Assembly (NCBI GenBank): GCA_041305085.1
Contig: JBFYMA010000005.1
Coordinates: 1-38,021, forward strand
DNA: 38,021 bases
Reading direction: 5' to 3'
Source: SURF-58 sp041305085
GTDB lineage: Archaea > Nanobdellota > Nanobdellia > Woesearchaeales > UBA9642
Under the pieces are notes generated by a model, which saw only the letters and a program-made list of their open reading frames with translations, was not told the origin of the DNA and did no database searches. Numbering within the stretch: the stretch's first letter is position 1; each line of letters begins with the position of its first letter. Below, piece after piece: positions 16,327 to 23,847 of this stretch. The position numbers and the translations under genes were made by a program.

Positions 16327-16704
16327 ATGAAAACAACAATATTCCTGTTATTAATTGTGTTCATAGCTGTTTTTTCAGCTTTTGTGTATTCCTATTCCCA
16401 GGATCCCTACTTTACAAACCAGGAGTTTAGCAGCACAACAAGCCATGAAAATGGAGGAGTTGTAAAAAGCTTTGAACTTAGATATGAGGATCCTTTTTTT
16501 GAGCCGCCTGTGATAGTTGTCAATGAAGGGGATACTGTTGACCTGACCTTTATGTTCAGGGATGACCACTTTATAACAATAGGAGAGTATGTGAATGATT
16601 ATTACAACGTTGGAAAAGCAGTGTTCAAGCCTGCAAAAGGAGAATATGTTATAGAGTGCAAGGACTGCGACGTAAAAGCAGCAGGATTCCTTGTTGTGAG
16701 ATAA
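16327..16704 (+). CDS. Exported cupredoxin-like protein
   Basis: Residues 1-20 form a signal peptide or N-terminal anchor. The mature part holds PPVIVVNEGDTVDLTFMF, a strand pattern common to cupredoxins, then DDHFITIGEYV and a C-terminal ECKDCDVKAAGFLVV. Cupredoxins bind copper with His, Cys, His and Met; here one His and a C-x2-C pair are visible but the usual second His and Met are missing. It may bind a metal differently, or not at all. The AGGAGG site is strong. It lies 41 bases after the lipoprotein gene and is probably co-transcribed. Confidence 0.6.
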   Translation: MKTTIFLLLIVFIAVFSAFVYSYSQDPYFTNQEFSSTTSHENGGVVKSFELRYEDPFFEPPVIVVNEGDTVDLTFMFRDDHFITIGEYVNDYYNVGKAVFKPAKGEYVIECKDCDVKAAGFLVVR

Positions 16705-16715
16705 ATTGAGATAAA

Positions 16716-17822
16716 TTAAGAAAAAACCCTTTCGATAAAGCTCTTTTTCTTGTTTTCTTTTTCAAATTCTTCAAGCGCTGATTTTTGCTTTTTGGAAAGC
16801 TTTTTCGGAATCTCTACAATTATTTTTACAAGCTGGTCTCCTCTTCCGTGGCTGTGAATCCTGGGCATGCCTTTGTTTTTCATTCTCATCACTGTTCCCG
16901 GCTGTGTTCCAGAAGGGATTTTCAGCGAAGCATTGCCCTCTATTGTCGGTATTTCTATCTCTGTGCCAAGTGCAGCTTCTGTAAAGCTTATCCTTGCATC
17001 CAGGAATATGTCTTCACCTTTTCTTTTGAAATACTTGTGCTGCTTTATGTGTATAAATAGGTAGAGGTCTCCTGGTGTTCCTCCTTTTACAGCCTCACCT
17101 TCTCCTTTTATTCTCAGCTGGGAGCCCTCATCGATTCCTGCGGGAATGTCAACTTCCAGCTCTTTTTCCTGGTCTATTATTCCTTCTCCGTAGCATTTTT
17201 TGCATGTTTTTCCTGGGCGCTCTCCTCTTCCGTTGCAGTCAGGGCAAGTTGTTGTGCTCTGGAATATTCCAAAGGGAGTTCTGCTCTGCCTCGTAACCCT
17301 TCCTGTGCCGTTGCACGTGCTGCAGGTTTTGAAATCAAACCCTCCTCTTCCTTCGCATTCATCGCAGTTGGAATTTTTTGTAAACTTCACGGTTTTTGAA
17401 AAGCCTTCTGCTGCCTGCTCAAGTGTTATCTCCATATCAAACCTTAAGTCAGAGCCTCTTGGAGTGCTTCTGCTCCTTCTTCCAAACCCTCCAAGTCCCC
17501 CGCCAAAAAAGTTTTCAAATATGTCGTCAAAATTAAAGCTGAAATCCCTGAAAGAATCCGAGTCAAAACCATTGAAGCCTCCTGCTCCTCCAAACCCTCC
17601 CCTGTTCACAAATTCGCTTCCGAACTGGTCATACTGCTTTCTTTTTTCATCGCTTCCAAGAACGCTTGCAGCCTCGTTCACTTCCTTGAATTTTTCTGCT
17701 GCCCCTTCTTCTTTGCTTATGTCAGGATGGTACTGCTTGGCCAGCTTTTTGTAGGCTTTTTTTATCTCTTCTCTTGACGCGTTCTTCTCCACTCCCAGAA
17801 TTTTGTAGTAGTCCTTGCTCAT
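16716..17822 (-). CDS. dnaJ: Chaperone DnaJ (Hsp40, type I)
   Basis: Co-chaperone that delivers substrates to DnaK and stimulates its ATPase. The J domain (1-70) contains HPD (YHPDISKE), followed by a Gly/Phe-rich linker (about 72-118). The zinc domain has four CxxCxGxG-like repeats (CDECEGRG, CSTCNGTG, CPDCNGRG, CKKCYGEG). C-terminal substrate domains complete a 368-residue protein, so all class I elements are present. Its ATG overlaps the stop of a 59-residue upstream ORF as ATGA, implying translational coupling. It ends the heat-shock operon, convergent with the cupredoxin-like gene. DnaJ/DnaK/GrpE in archaea are generally regarded as acquired from bacteria. Confidence 0.95.
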   Translation of the reverse strand: MSKDYYKILGVEKNASREEIKKAYKKLAKQYHPDISKEEGAAEKFKEVNEAASVLGSDEKRKQYDQFGSEFVNRGGFGGAGGFNGFDSDSFRDFSFNFDDIFENFFGGGLGGFGRRSRSTPRGSDLRFDMEITLEQAAEGFSKTVKFTKNSNCDECEGRGGFDFKTCSTCNGTGRVTRQSRTPFGIFQSTTTCPDCNGRGERPGKTCKKCYGEGIIDQEKELEVDIPAGIDEGSQLRIKGEGEAVKGGTPGDLYLFIHIKQHKYFKRKGEDIFLDARISFTEAALGTEIEIPTIEGNASLKIPSGTQPGTVMRMKNKGMPRIHSHGRGDQLVKIIVEIPKKLSKKQKSALEEFEKENKKKSFIERVFS

Positions 17823-17998
17823 TTTTCTCTCATCTCTGCAAGCTCGTTGCTTCTGGTTCTTGCAAGGTATAATAAAAACTTATTGCTACTGTTGTAAGGA
17901 GGCAGTATTGTCCTGTTTATTGTTACCTCTATTTCTGAGCAGAACTGATTCCAGTCTGTGCATGAATACAATGCTTTTTGGTAAAGTTGGCTTATCAT
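17819..17998 (-). CDS. Small ORF (59 residues) between dnaK and dnaJ
   Basis: Not recognised. An ATG at 17998, 23 bases after the dnaK stop, opens a frame of 59 codons whose TGA overlaps the dnaJ ATG (ATGA at 17822-17819). The protein starts MISQLYQKALYSCTDW and ends LARTRSNELAEMREK; it is mixed polar/aromatic with no membrane helix. No Shine-Dalgarno precedes it, so it may rely on coupling to dnaK. The exact four-base overlap and its fill of an otherwise empty 199-base gap argue for a real gene; lack of any recognised family argues caution. Confidence 0.5.
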   Translation of the reverse strand: MISQLYQKALYSCTDWNQFCSEIEVTINRTILPPYNSSNKFLLYLARTRSNELAEMREK

Positions 17999-18021
17999 GT
18001 TAAAAAAACAAAAACAAATTC

Positions 18022-19899
18022 TTACTTTTTTTCTTTTTTGCTCTTTTCCTTGAACTCTGCATCAACCACGTTGTCATCCTTTTCTTTTGATTCTTCTTTT
18101 TCGTTTTCAGCAGACTTTCCTGCCTGGGCTTTTTGCTGCTCTGCAGCTGCCTTTTGGTACAGTTCTGTGCCAAGAGCCTGGAGCTTTTTGTTTATCTCCT
18201 CTGTTTTTGTTTTTATTGCAGAGATGTCTTTCTTTTCAGGCTCAAGCAGTTTTTTCAGCTCAGAGATTATGGCTTTTGTTTCTTCGATTTTTTTCTCGTC
18301 AACCTTGCCTTTGAACTCCTCGAAGAGCTTTTCGCTTCCGTAGACAAGTGAATCTGCCTGGTTGACTGTCTCAATCTCCTCTTTCCTTTTTTTATCAGCC
18401 TCTGCGTTCATCTCTGCATCCTTTTTCATTCTTTCTATCTCGTCCTCGCTAAGCTTTTCAGACGCTGTAATCCTGATGCTTTGCTCTTTTCCAGTGCCAA
18501 GATCTTTTGCATTCACATGAAGTATGCCGTTTGCATCAATGTCAAAGCTGACCTCTATCTGAGGTATTCCTCTTGGTGCAGGAGGGATTCCCACAAGGTC
18601 AAACTGCCCCAACAGCTTGTTGTCATTGGCCATTGCCCTTTCTCCCTGAAACACTCTGATGGTTACTGCGGTCTGATTGTCTGCAGCAGTGCTGAATATC
18701 TGGCTTTTTTTTGTAGGAATGGTTGCGTTCCTGTCTATAAGCTTTGTGAATACTCCTCCAAGCGTTTCGATTCCGAGTGTTAATGGAGTTACGTCCAATA
18801 GCAGGACATCTTTGACTTCTCCTGCTAACACACCTCCCTGAATTGCTGCGCCCATTGCAACGCACTCCATTGGATCAAGGCCTCTTTCTGCTTTTTTGCC
18901 GATAAACCCTTCTATAAAGTTTCTCACAATAGGCATCCTTGTAGGGCCTCCAACGAGTATTATCTTGTCGATTTCTTTTGAAGAAAGGCCTGCATCTTTT
19001 ATTGCCTGCTCTATTGGGTGCTTTGTCTTTTTTACAATATCCTCTATAAGGCTTTCAAGCTTTGCCCTTGTGAACTTCATCACAAGATGCTTTGGGCCGT
19101 CCTTGTCTGCTGAGATAAACGGCAGGTTGATGTCTGTCTCCATCACTGTTGAGAGCTCAATCTTTGCCTTTTCTGCAGCCTCCTTAAGCCTTTGCATTGC
19201 TGTAGGGTCTTTTGAAAGGTCTATGCCTTCCTTGTTCTTGAAATCCTTCACAATAAAATCAACAATCGACTGATCCATGTCTGTGCCGCCCAATTGGGTG
19301 TCTCCGGAAGTGCTCTTGACTTCAAAGACTCCGTCTCCGAACTCCATAATTGTAACGTCAAGTGTTCCTCCTCCGAAATCATACACAAGAATCTTTTGCT
19401 CTTTGTCAGTCTTGTCCAGACCAAAAGCCAGTGATGCTGCTGTTGGCTCATTTATAATCCTCACGACATCCAGGCCGGCTATTGCTCCTGCATCCTTTGT
19501 TGCCTGCCTCTGGTTGTCGTCAAAGTATGCAGGGACAGTTATAACTGCCTTTTCAACTTTTTCTCCGAGAAATTCCTCTGCATCCCTCTTGATCTTTTGC
19601 AGTATGAATGCGCTAATCTGCTGGGGAGTGTATTCCTTGCTGTCTATTTTATACTTGTAGCTTGTGCCCATCTTTCTCTTTGCTGCTGTGATTGTTTTTT
19701 CAGGGTTTGAAACAGCCTGCCTTCTGGCTGGCTCTCCAACCAGCACGCTTCCATTCTTGTCAAAAGCAACAACTGAAGGAAATGCTTTTCCCGCAACTGT
19801 TGCGCCCTCTGCGCTCGGGATAATCCTTGGCTTTCCCCCCTCTAAAAACGCTGCTGCGCTGTTGCTTGTTCCCAAATCTATTCCTATTATTTTAGACAT
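18022..19899 (-). CDS. dnaK: Chaperone DnaK (Hsp70)
   Basis: ATP-dependent chaperone. The nucleotide-binding domain begins IIGIDLGTSNSAAAF, with VYDFGGGTLDVT, IINEPTAASLAFG and ILVGGPTRMP as phosphate and adenosine motifs. It is followed by the linker and substrate-binding domain (LLLDVTPLTLGIETLGG) and an alpha-helical lid ending in a Lys/Glu-rich tail. The start at 19899 is chosen because GAGGTG sits seven bases upstream; an ATG five codons earlier overlaps that site. Length is 625 residues. The usual GIDLGTTNS reads GIDLGTSNS. It lies in the order hsp20-grpE-orf106-dnaK-orf59-dnaJ. Confidence 0.97.
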   Translation of the reverse strand: MSKIIGIDLGTSNSAAAFLEGGKPRIIPSAEGATVAGKAFPSVVAFDKNGSVLVGEPARRQAVSNPEKTITAAKRKMGTSYKYKIDSKEYTPQQISAFILQKIKRDAEEFLGEKVEKAVITVPAYFDDNQRQATKDAGAIAGLDVVRIINEPTAASLAFGLDKTDKEQKILVYDFGGGTLDVTIMEFGDGVFEVKSTSGDTQLGGTDMDQSIVDFIVKDFKNKEGIDLSKDPTAMQRLKEAAEKAKIELSTVMETDINLPFISADKDGPKHLVMKFTRAKLESLIEDIVKKTKHPIEQAIKDAGLSSKEIDKIILVGGPTRMPIVRNFIEGFIGKKAERGLDPMECVAMGAAIQGGVLAGEVKDVLLLDVTPLTLGIETLGGVFTKLIDRNATIPTKKSQIFSTAADNQTAVTIRVFQGERAMANDNKLLGQFDLVGIPPAPRGIPQIEVSFDIDANGILHVNAKDLGTGKEQSIRITASEKLSEDEIERMKKDAEMNAEADKKRKEEIETVNQADSLVYGSEKLFEEFKGKVDEKKIEETKAIISELKKLLEPEKKDISAIKTKTEEINKKLQALGTELYQKAAAEQQKAQAGKSAENEKEESKEKDDNVVDAEFKEKSKKEKK

Positions 19900-19995
19900 T
19901 TTGTTGCACCTCATCTTTTACAAAAAGCTGAACCAAAAGTAAAGGTTTCCTCCCTTTGATCGTCAAGCCCTTTGTTTAGATTTTTTTGTTTAGAT

Positions 19996-20316
19996 TCATT
20001 TTTTCTCTTCTTCTTTTTTCAAAGCAATGTTTCTCAGCTCTGAGACTCTTTCGTGAGTAAGTGTTAGCTTGTGTGCAGGGACTATTGATACTCCTTCCAA
20101 AAACTTGACGAGCTTCGCCCTGTTGAAATGGTCATACTCTTTTATAGAGCCTATTGCCTGGTACATTCCTGCGTCTGTTGCTGTGATGTCATACTTGTCA
20201 TTGTGGAATATGATTAGGTTGTCCATCTCTTCATCTTCGCCTATGAAAAACCTTAGTATATGCTCTGCCCTGAGCATGATCCTTTTTTTGACCGGAAGAT
20301 TATTTGGCTGGTTCAT
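19996..20316 (-). CDS. Unknown 106-residue protein in the heat-shock operon; possibly a degenerate PIN-like fold
   Basis: Not confidently recognised. It overlaps the 3' end of grpE by 17 bases and has its own AAGGAG seven bases before the ATG, so it is translated with the chaperones. The segment RIMLRAEHILRFFIGEDEE followed by YDITATDAGMYQAIGSIKEY has the pattern of the first half of a PIN nuclease (where MLDTNIILRFF and TSDLVLYEAI-type strings are usual). However, the catalytic Asp-Thr-Asn is replaced by Arg-Ala-Glu and the second catalytic half is absent. If correct, it is a non-catalytic relic repurposed for binding. This fold reading is inference. Confidence 0.6.
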   Translation of the reverse strand: MNQPNNLPVKKRIMLRAEHILRFFIGEDEEMDNLIIFHNDKYDITATDAGMYQAIGSIKEYDHFNRAKLVKFLEGVSIVPAHKLTLTHERVSELRNIALKKEEEKK

Positions 20317-20839
20317 TGTTTTTCTCCTTTTGCTTGCCTATCTTGACTTTTGTATGCCTTATGACTTTGTCCTTGAACCTGTAGCCAGGCTGGAGCTCTT
20401 CAAGGATCATATTATCCTTTTCTGACTCTTCTGTAAGCAATACTTCGTGAAGATAGGGATCAAACTCTTTTCCTGCTGAGTCAATCTTTTGCAGCCCTCT
20501 TTCCTGCAGTGTTGAGACAAGCTGTGCAAATATTAGCTCAACGCCTTTTTTGAATTTTTCAGGATCCTGCGCGTTCTTTATGTTCTTTATGCTGAGCTCA
20601 AAGCTGTCCAGCACTGGGAGCAGTTTTCTTATAAGTTCCTGCTCTGCATACTGCACGTATTGTGCGTTTTCCTTTTCGCACCTTTTTTTGTAGTTTTCAA
20701 ACTCTGCCTGCACTCTTTTGAGTGTTTCTGTGAGGTCTTGTATTTCTTTGTTGTTGGATTGCTTCTCTTCCTTTTTTTCAGGCTCTTTGTTTTCCTTTTT
20801 TGCTTCGTCTTCTCTTGTTTTTTCGTGGTGCTGCTTCAT
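20300..20839 (-). CDS. grpE: Nucleotide exchange factor GrpE
   Basis: Exchange factor that releases ADP from DnaK. A charged N-terminal tail (1-35) leads into a long coiled coil (IQDLTETLKRVQAEFENYKK, the family signature), then a C-terminal beta domain with GLQKIDSAGKEFDPYLHEVL and VIRHTKVKIG. All typical landmarks are present in 179 residues. ATG is preceded by GAGG at seven bases. It lies 37 bases after hsp20 and overlaps the next ORF. Confidence 0.95.
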   Translation of the reverse strand: MKQHHEKTREDEAKKENKEPEKKEEKQSNNKEIQDLTETLKRVQAEFENYKKRCEKENAQYVQYAEQELIRKLLPVLDSFELSIKNIKNAQDPEKFKKGVELIFAQLVSTLQERGLQKIDSAGKEFDPYLHEVLLTEESEKDNMILEELQPGYRFKDKVIRHTKVKIGKQKEKNNEPAK

Positions 20840-20876
20840 GATTTTTCCTCATTGTTCTTTTAAAAAAAGAAAAAAA

Positions 20877-21344
20877 TCACTTGATTTCAATCATTTTTCT
20901 CTTCTCTTCAAGCTGTTTCAGCTTTGGCACCTCGACTTTTAATATTCCGTTGCTGTAGGATGCCTCTGCTTTTTCGCTGTCAAGATCCAGCATCAAGGGG
21001 ATTCTCCTGTAGAATTGGCTGCTGCTCCTGCTGTAGGAGTACAACCCTTTTTTCTCATCGTTTAGTTCTTTTTCATCGCTTTTTTCAACCTTGACCTCTA
21101 TCTCATTCTTGTCAACGTTCAATTGTATGTCTTTTTTGTCAGCTCCAGGTATCTCAAAGCTTGCAATAACGCTTTTGTCTGTTTCCTGTATGTCGCATGT
21201 TGGCAGCCTAAACCTTTCCTCAGGCGTCATAACTGCTTTGGATTCCACTAATGGATGCCCCCCATGCCTGAAAGAGCTGTCAAACAAGCTGTCCATCTGC
21301 CTTTGTATTCGCTTCATTTCCCTGAACGGATCCCAACTCCACAT
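20877..21344 (-). CDS. hsp20: Small heat-shock protein Hsp20 (alpha-crystallin family)
   Basis: ATP-independent holdase that binds unfolding proteins. The N-terminus MWSWDPFREMKRIQRQMD is the classic Hsp20 amphipathic start. The alpha-crystallin domain (about 45-140) carries VIASFEIPGADKKDIQLNV and ends with the A-x-x-x-NGVL-like AEASYSNGILKVEVPK motif. The start is set at 21344 because GGAGGTGG lies six bases before it; the ATG at 21359 overlaps that site. It is the first gene of the heat-shock operon, with the TATA box and palindromic operator candidate just upstream. Confidence 0.94.
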   Translation of the reverse strand: MWSWDPFREMKRIQRQMDSLFDSSFRHGGHPLVESKAVMTPEERFRLPTCDIQETDKSVIASFEIPGADKKDIQLNVDKNEIEVKVEKSDEKELNDEKKGLYSYSRSSSQFYRRIPLMLDLDSEKAEASYSNGILKVEVPKLKQLEEKRKMIEIK

Positions 21345-21377
21345 CTTAGCCACCTCCATGTGTGTGTTTAAACAATG

Positions 21378-21394
21378 GTTGACTTTACGTCAAC
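21378..21394 (-). promoter_or_regulatory. Palindromic operator candidate at the hsp20 transcription start
   Basis: GTTGAC-5-GTCAAC, a perfect six-base-arm inverted repeat, sits directly downstream of the hsp20 TATA box and overlaps the expected start site (near 21396). A protein bound here would block initiation, the usual place for archaeal repressor sites. Confidence 0.55.
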
Positions 21395-21417
21395 AAGGTT
21401 GAGGTAAATTAGAAGTT

Positions 21418-21427
21418 ATTTATAAAG
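21418..21427 (-). promoter_or_regulatory. TATA box of the heat-shock operon
   Basis: On the minus strand CTTTATAAAT is centred about 27 bases before the inferred start site near 21396; the leader then holds GGAGGTGG. This is the best promoter for hsp20-grpE-orf106-dnaK and probably the distal genes. The remainder of the 178-base gap up to 21522 shows no gene. Confidence 0.6.
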
Positions 21428-21522
21428 TTTGTGGATTTTTGATTGTTTTTTATATGGAAAGAAATATTTTTTAAATCAATTGTTTTACTGAGTTACTTTA
21501 TCTGAGAAAGAATTACTAAGCA

Positions 21523-22191
21523 TTAGTCTCTTAAAGTAATGTTTTTTGTTACGGTTTTGCTATTAAAAAAACTTATGTTAAAAAGTATTACACAAGGCAG
21601 TTCTTCTTTATAATTCTCTTTTAAGCGTTCCACAGGCAGATTTAGTTTAAGCGAAAAAGACTTGCCTGGTAAGATTGTTGACTCGTTATCCTTTGACACA
21701 GTAATAGGATAATGATATGTTTCATTAGTTTCTTTGAAACACTCAGAATTATAAATTATGTTTTTGAGCTTGATTGCGTGATCAGATGGATTAAATATTA
21801 CATAGTAATAAGGGGTTGTATTATGTGTAAAATTAAAAAACTCACTAATATTGAGAGGAGATTCTTGGCTTATGCCTATAATTAAATTATCTGGGTCGTG
21901 AGCGCTTAATATAATTTGGGGAGGTGCCAGTTGGGTTTCTATAAGTTCAGAAGTTTTTTGTGCAGTTTCTATTGCAGCATTCGTTGAGCGATGGGCAGAA
22001 ATTCCCATCCATACTGTCCCTATTGCTAAGATTGTTGTTGCAAACACTAAACCTGCTGTTACTACAATTGATACAATTGTTAATATTATATTTATATTAT
22101 TCAACTTGTTATTTGACTCACAGCATTTATGAAATATATTTATTGCTTTAGAAAGTGGGTTGTCTGATGATTTACTCTTCTTTCCACTCAT
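21523..22191 (-). CDS. Membrane-anchored protein with extracellular beta-rich domain, unknown
   Basis: Not recognised. A cytoplasmic tail with SGKKSKSSDNP and KCCES precedes two closely spaced hydrophobic stretches (about residues 32-70: NIILTIVSIVVTAGLVF and TTILAIGTVWMG). A helical linker (STNAAIETAQKTSELIETQ) and a beta-rich domain with many Asn/Thr sites follow. ATG 22191 is used; an upstream TTG is unsupported. Codon use is more AT-rich than the chaperone operon next to it, and it belongs to a run of unrecognised genes (21.5-24.5 kb) that looks recently acquired. Confidence 0.65.
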   Translation of the reverse strand: MSGKKSKSSDNPLSKAINIFHKCCESNNKLNNINIILTIVSIVVTAGLVFATTILAIGTVWMGISAHRSTNAAIETAQKTSELIETQLAPPQIILSAHDPDNLIIGISQESPLNISEFFNFTHNTTPYYYVIFNPSDHAIKLKNIIYNSECFKETNETYHYPITVSKDNESTILPGKSFSLKLNLPVERLKENYKEELPCVILFNISFFNSKTVTKNITLRD

Positions 22192-22236
22192 GAACAAATA
22201 CTAATTTAACAACTATAAAAAGTTAGTGTTTTCCCG

Positions 22237-22794
22237 TCACCTATAATTGTTATTTGGCTTCTTGAGTTTAGTCGTCAGTTTTATTCTATCTATAATCTCG
22301 AATGTTCGCAACAGTTCTTTTCCTTTTTCCACAGCATCTTGCAGTTTTTGTGGTATTTTTTTATACTCGGTTTCTGAAATGGCTTCCAGATGTCTGAGAC
22401 AAATTTTGATTTCTGCTTCTGTTTCGAACCTTTTTTCCATAGGACTCATCATTGAGATGTTAAAAATGCTGCCTTTTTGTTCTCTTCCTGCCACAAAACT
22501 GTTGTATTCACTTACTGCCTGCGCTATTTCAAAGGCATACCTTGCAGCACCTCCGTAAGCGAACGCCAAAAGTTTCAGATCTGCAAGTTTTTCATCAGAT
22601 ATAAACCTCAGGATATTTTGTTTACCAAAATGATAAGGAGTATTGTTAGGTTCTCTTTTACTTAGCAATGACCAAGCAGTTCCTTCTATGTTTTTCATTG
22701 ATTTAGGCGTAATGTATTTGTCCAAAGAAATGTCATCTTGTTTAGGCTTAACTTGCCATATTTCGGAAATGTCTTTTTCTTTTGTTTCTTTCAA
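22237..22794 (-). CDS. Unknown protein; probable C-terminal part of a gene split by an in-frame stop
   Basis: Not recognised. About 185 residues, mostly helical: LKLLAFAYGGAARYAFEIAQ, then EAEIKICLRHLEAISETEY and a basic tail. The only start available is a TTG at 22794 without a ribosome-binding site. The frame is open upstream to the TAA that ends the preceding ORF (22821-22819), so both ORFs lie in one frame separated by a single stop codon. It is therefore either the downstream half of an interrupted gene or a separate weakly translated gene. Confidence 0.5.
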   Translation of the reverse strand: MKETKEKDISEIWQVKPKQDDISLDKYITPKSMKNIEGTAWSLLSKREPNNTPYHFGKQNILRFISDEKLADLKLLAFAYGGAARYAFEIAQAVSEYNSFVAGREQKGSIFNISMMSPMEKRFETEAEIKICLRHLEAISETEYKKIPQKLQDAVEKGKELLRTFEIIDRIKLTTKLKKPNNNYR

Positions 22795-22818
22795 AAAAAC
22801 AGTTCGGGCAGGCTTATC

Positions 22819-23121
22819 TTAATCCAGATTTGTGGGTTTAGGATCTTGTATCTTGCCAAGCTCATCATCGTTATATGCATCTTGTTTCAGGTGATCACTT
22901 AGGCTGCTATATTTGTTATCCTCTTGTTTTTTTCCAAAAAGTTGATTCTTGTTTGAGTTCTTTATAATTGCCATAGGATTGCTTAACTCTTGGTCTCTTC
23001 TGCTTCTAATTGGATATTGCACTGAATTTGCGAGAATGCCAAAAAGTTTTGCTGCGTTTAATATGCTTAAAGAAGTCCCCTTTTTAGGCTCATCATTTGG
23101 TTTTTTATTATTATCTGGCAT
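22819..23121 (-). CDS. Unknown hydrophilic protein; probable N-terminal part of the split gene
   Basis: Not recognised. The 100-residue product begins MPDNNKKPNDEPKKGTS and has one mildly hydrophobic helix (SILNAAKLFGILANSVQYP, about 19-37); the rest is polar. The ATG has AGGTGAAT just upstream and a TATA-like CATTTAAATAG about 40 bases earlier. It stops at a TAA after PKPTNLD, but the reading frame continues uninterrupted through the next ORF to 22237. A combined product would be about 294 residues. Confidence 0.55.
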   Translation of the reverse strand: MPDNNKKPNDEPKKGTSLSILNAAKLFGILANSVQYPIRSRRDQELSNPMAIIKNSNKNQLFGKKQEDNKYSSLSDHLKQDAYNDDELGKIQDPKPTNLD

Positions 23122-23138
23122 GTATTCACCTAGTGAAG

Positions 23139-23210
23139 AATAGTATAGAAGTATGCTACTATTTAAATGTTTTGATTTTTTACTACAAAACAGTGGTTAA
23201 TAGTATAGGA
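23139..23210 (-). promoter_or_regulatory. Promoter region with repeated AATAGTATAG sites
   Basis: On the plus strand AATAGTATAGAA (23139-23150) recurs as AATAGTATAGGA (23199-23210), 60 bases apart. They flank the TATA-like ATTTAAATG of the split gene: one copy lies at the expected start site, the other about 40 bases upstream of the TATA box. This is a plausible pair of regulator sites. Confidence 0.35.
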
Positions 23211-23218
23211 GAAAACCT
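23206..23218. repeat. 13-bp direct repeat, left copy
   Basis: TAGGAGAAAACCT is identical to 24529-24541. This copy lies four bases beyond the stop codon of the minus-strand 173-residue ORF. The two copies bracket a divergent two-gene segment. Confidence 0.55.
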
Positions 23219-23222
23219 AGGC

Positions 23223-23744
23223 TTATTTTGTTAAACCTAAATACTTGTCAATCTTTTCCATTGCCTGGTCAGAAATTCTGTACTCTGAAGAAGATTCCTG
23301 GAAAATGCCTTCTTTCACCAGGTCATTGCAGATTTTGTTTATTTCTGGATCTTTTTGAGGTTTTTTAAGAGTGACCCATCTATCCTGTTCTACACTTATT
23401 ATAATGTATCTTATTATACATCCAGTGTACTTTTTTGCATTGCCCAGAGCATCTGCAATAGAAGGAGTATCTTTACCAGAAATACAGGAAAAGTCATTTG
23501 GAAACCATTTGTTTTGCCTTCTGATCAAGTACCCCATGTCCCGCATATCTGCAGTGTGCTCATTGTTTAAGTATGCTATAACTTTTTCTGCATCTGGATT
23601 AGACAGCTGATACCACTCCATAAGCGTTTCTGGGAGCTTTTCAAGAGAAGGTAGCTCTAATGAGTCTAGTAGGTATATTTCAGTAAGCCTCTCTAGCGCT
23701 TGATTTGCAGTATTTTTTATCTTTTCTGCTGTTTTTATTAGCAT
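23223..23744 (-). CDS. Unknown 173-residue protein
   Basis: Not recognised. An all-helical N-terminal half (AEKIKNTANQALERL, then LEKLPETLMEWYQLSNPDAE) is followed by a mixed region with a Cys-containing strand (TGCIIRYIIISVEQDRWVTL). The C-terminus resembles a winged-helix-type ending (ICNDLVKEGIFQESSSEYRI). No membrane segment is seen. A TATA-like TTTTTATCA lies about 28 bases before the ATG, suggesting a leaderless message. It is divergent from the methyltransferase gene with a 103-base shared promoter region. Confidence 0.6.
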   Translation of the reverse strand: MLIKTAEKIKNTANQALERLTEIYLLDSLELPSLEKLPETLMEWYQLSNPDAEKVIAYLNNEHTADMRDMGYLIRRQNKWFPNDFSCISGKDTPSIADALGNAKKYTGCIIRYIIISVEQDRWVTLKKPQKDPEINKICNDLVKEGIFQESSSEYRISDQAMEKIDKYLGLTK

Positions 23745-23813
23745 AAGTGCAGAAATAAGAGTAATGATAAAAAGATTGCGGAAATATTGAATGCTAATAA
23801 CACTTCATTCTGA

Positions 23814-23825
23814 AAATATATAAAC
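23814..23825 (+). promoter_or_regulatory. TATA box of the methyltransferase gene
   Basis: AATATATAAACT is centred about 28 bases before the ATG at 23848, fitting a leaderless mRNA. Confidence 0.6.
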
Positions 23826-23847
23826 TAATTATAATTATTAACTGCCT

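Noticed and set aside
17867..17880. TATA-like TTTTTATTATACC as a separate dnaJ promoter
   Set aside because: It lies inside the 59-residue ORF that overlaps dnaJ by ATGA; operon transcription is a simpler explanation, though an internal promoter is not excluded.
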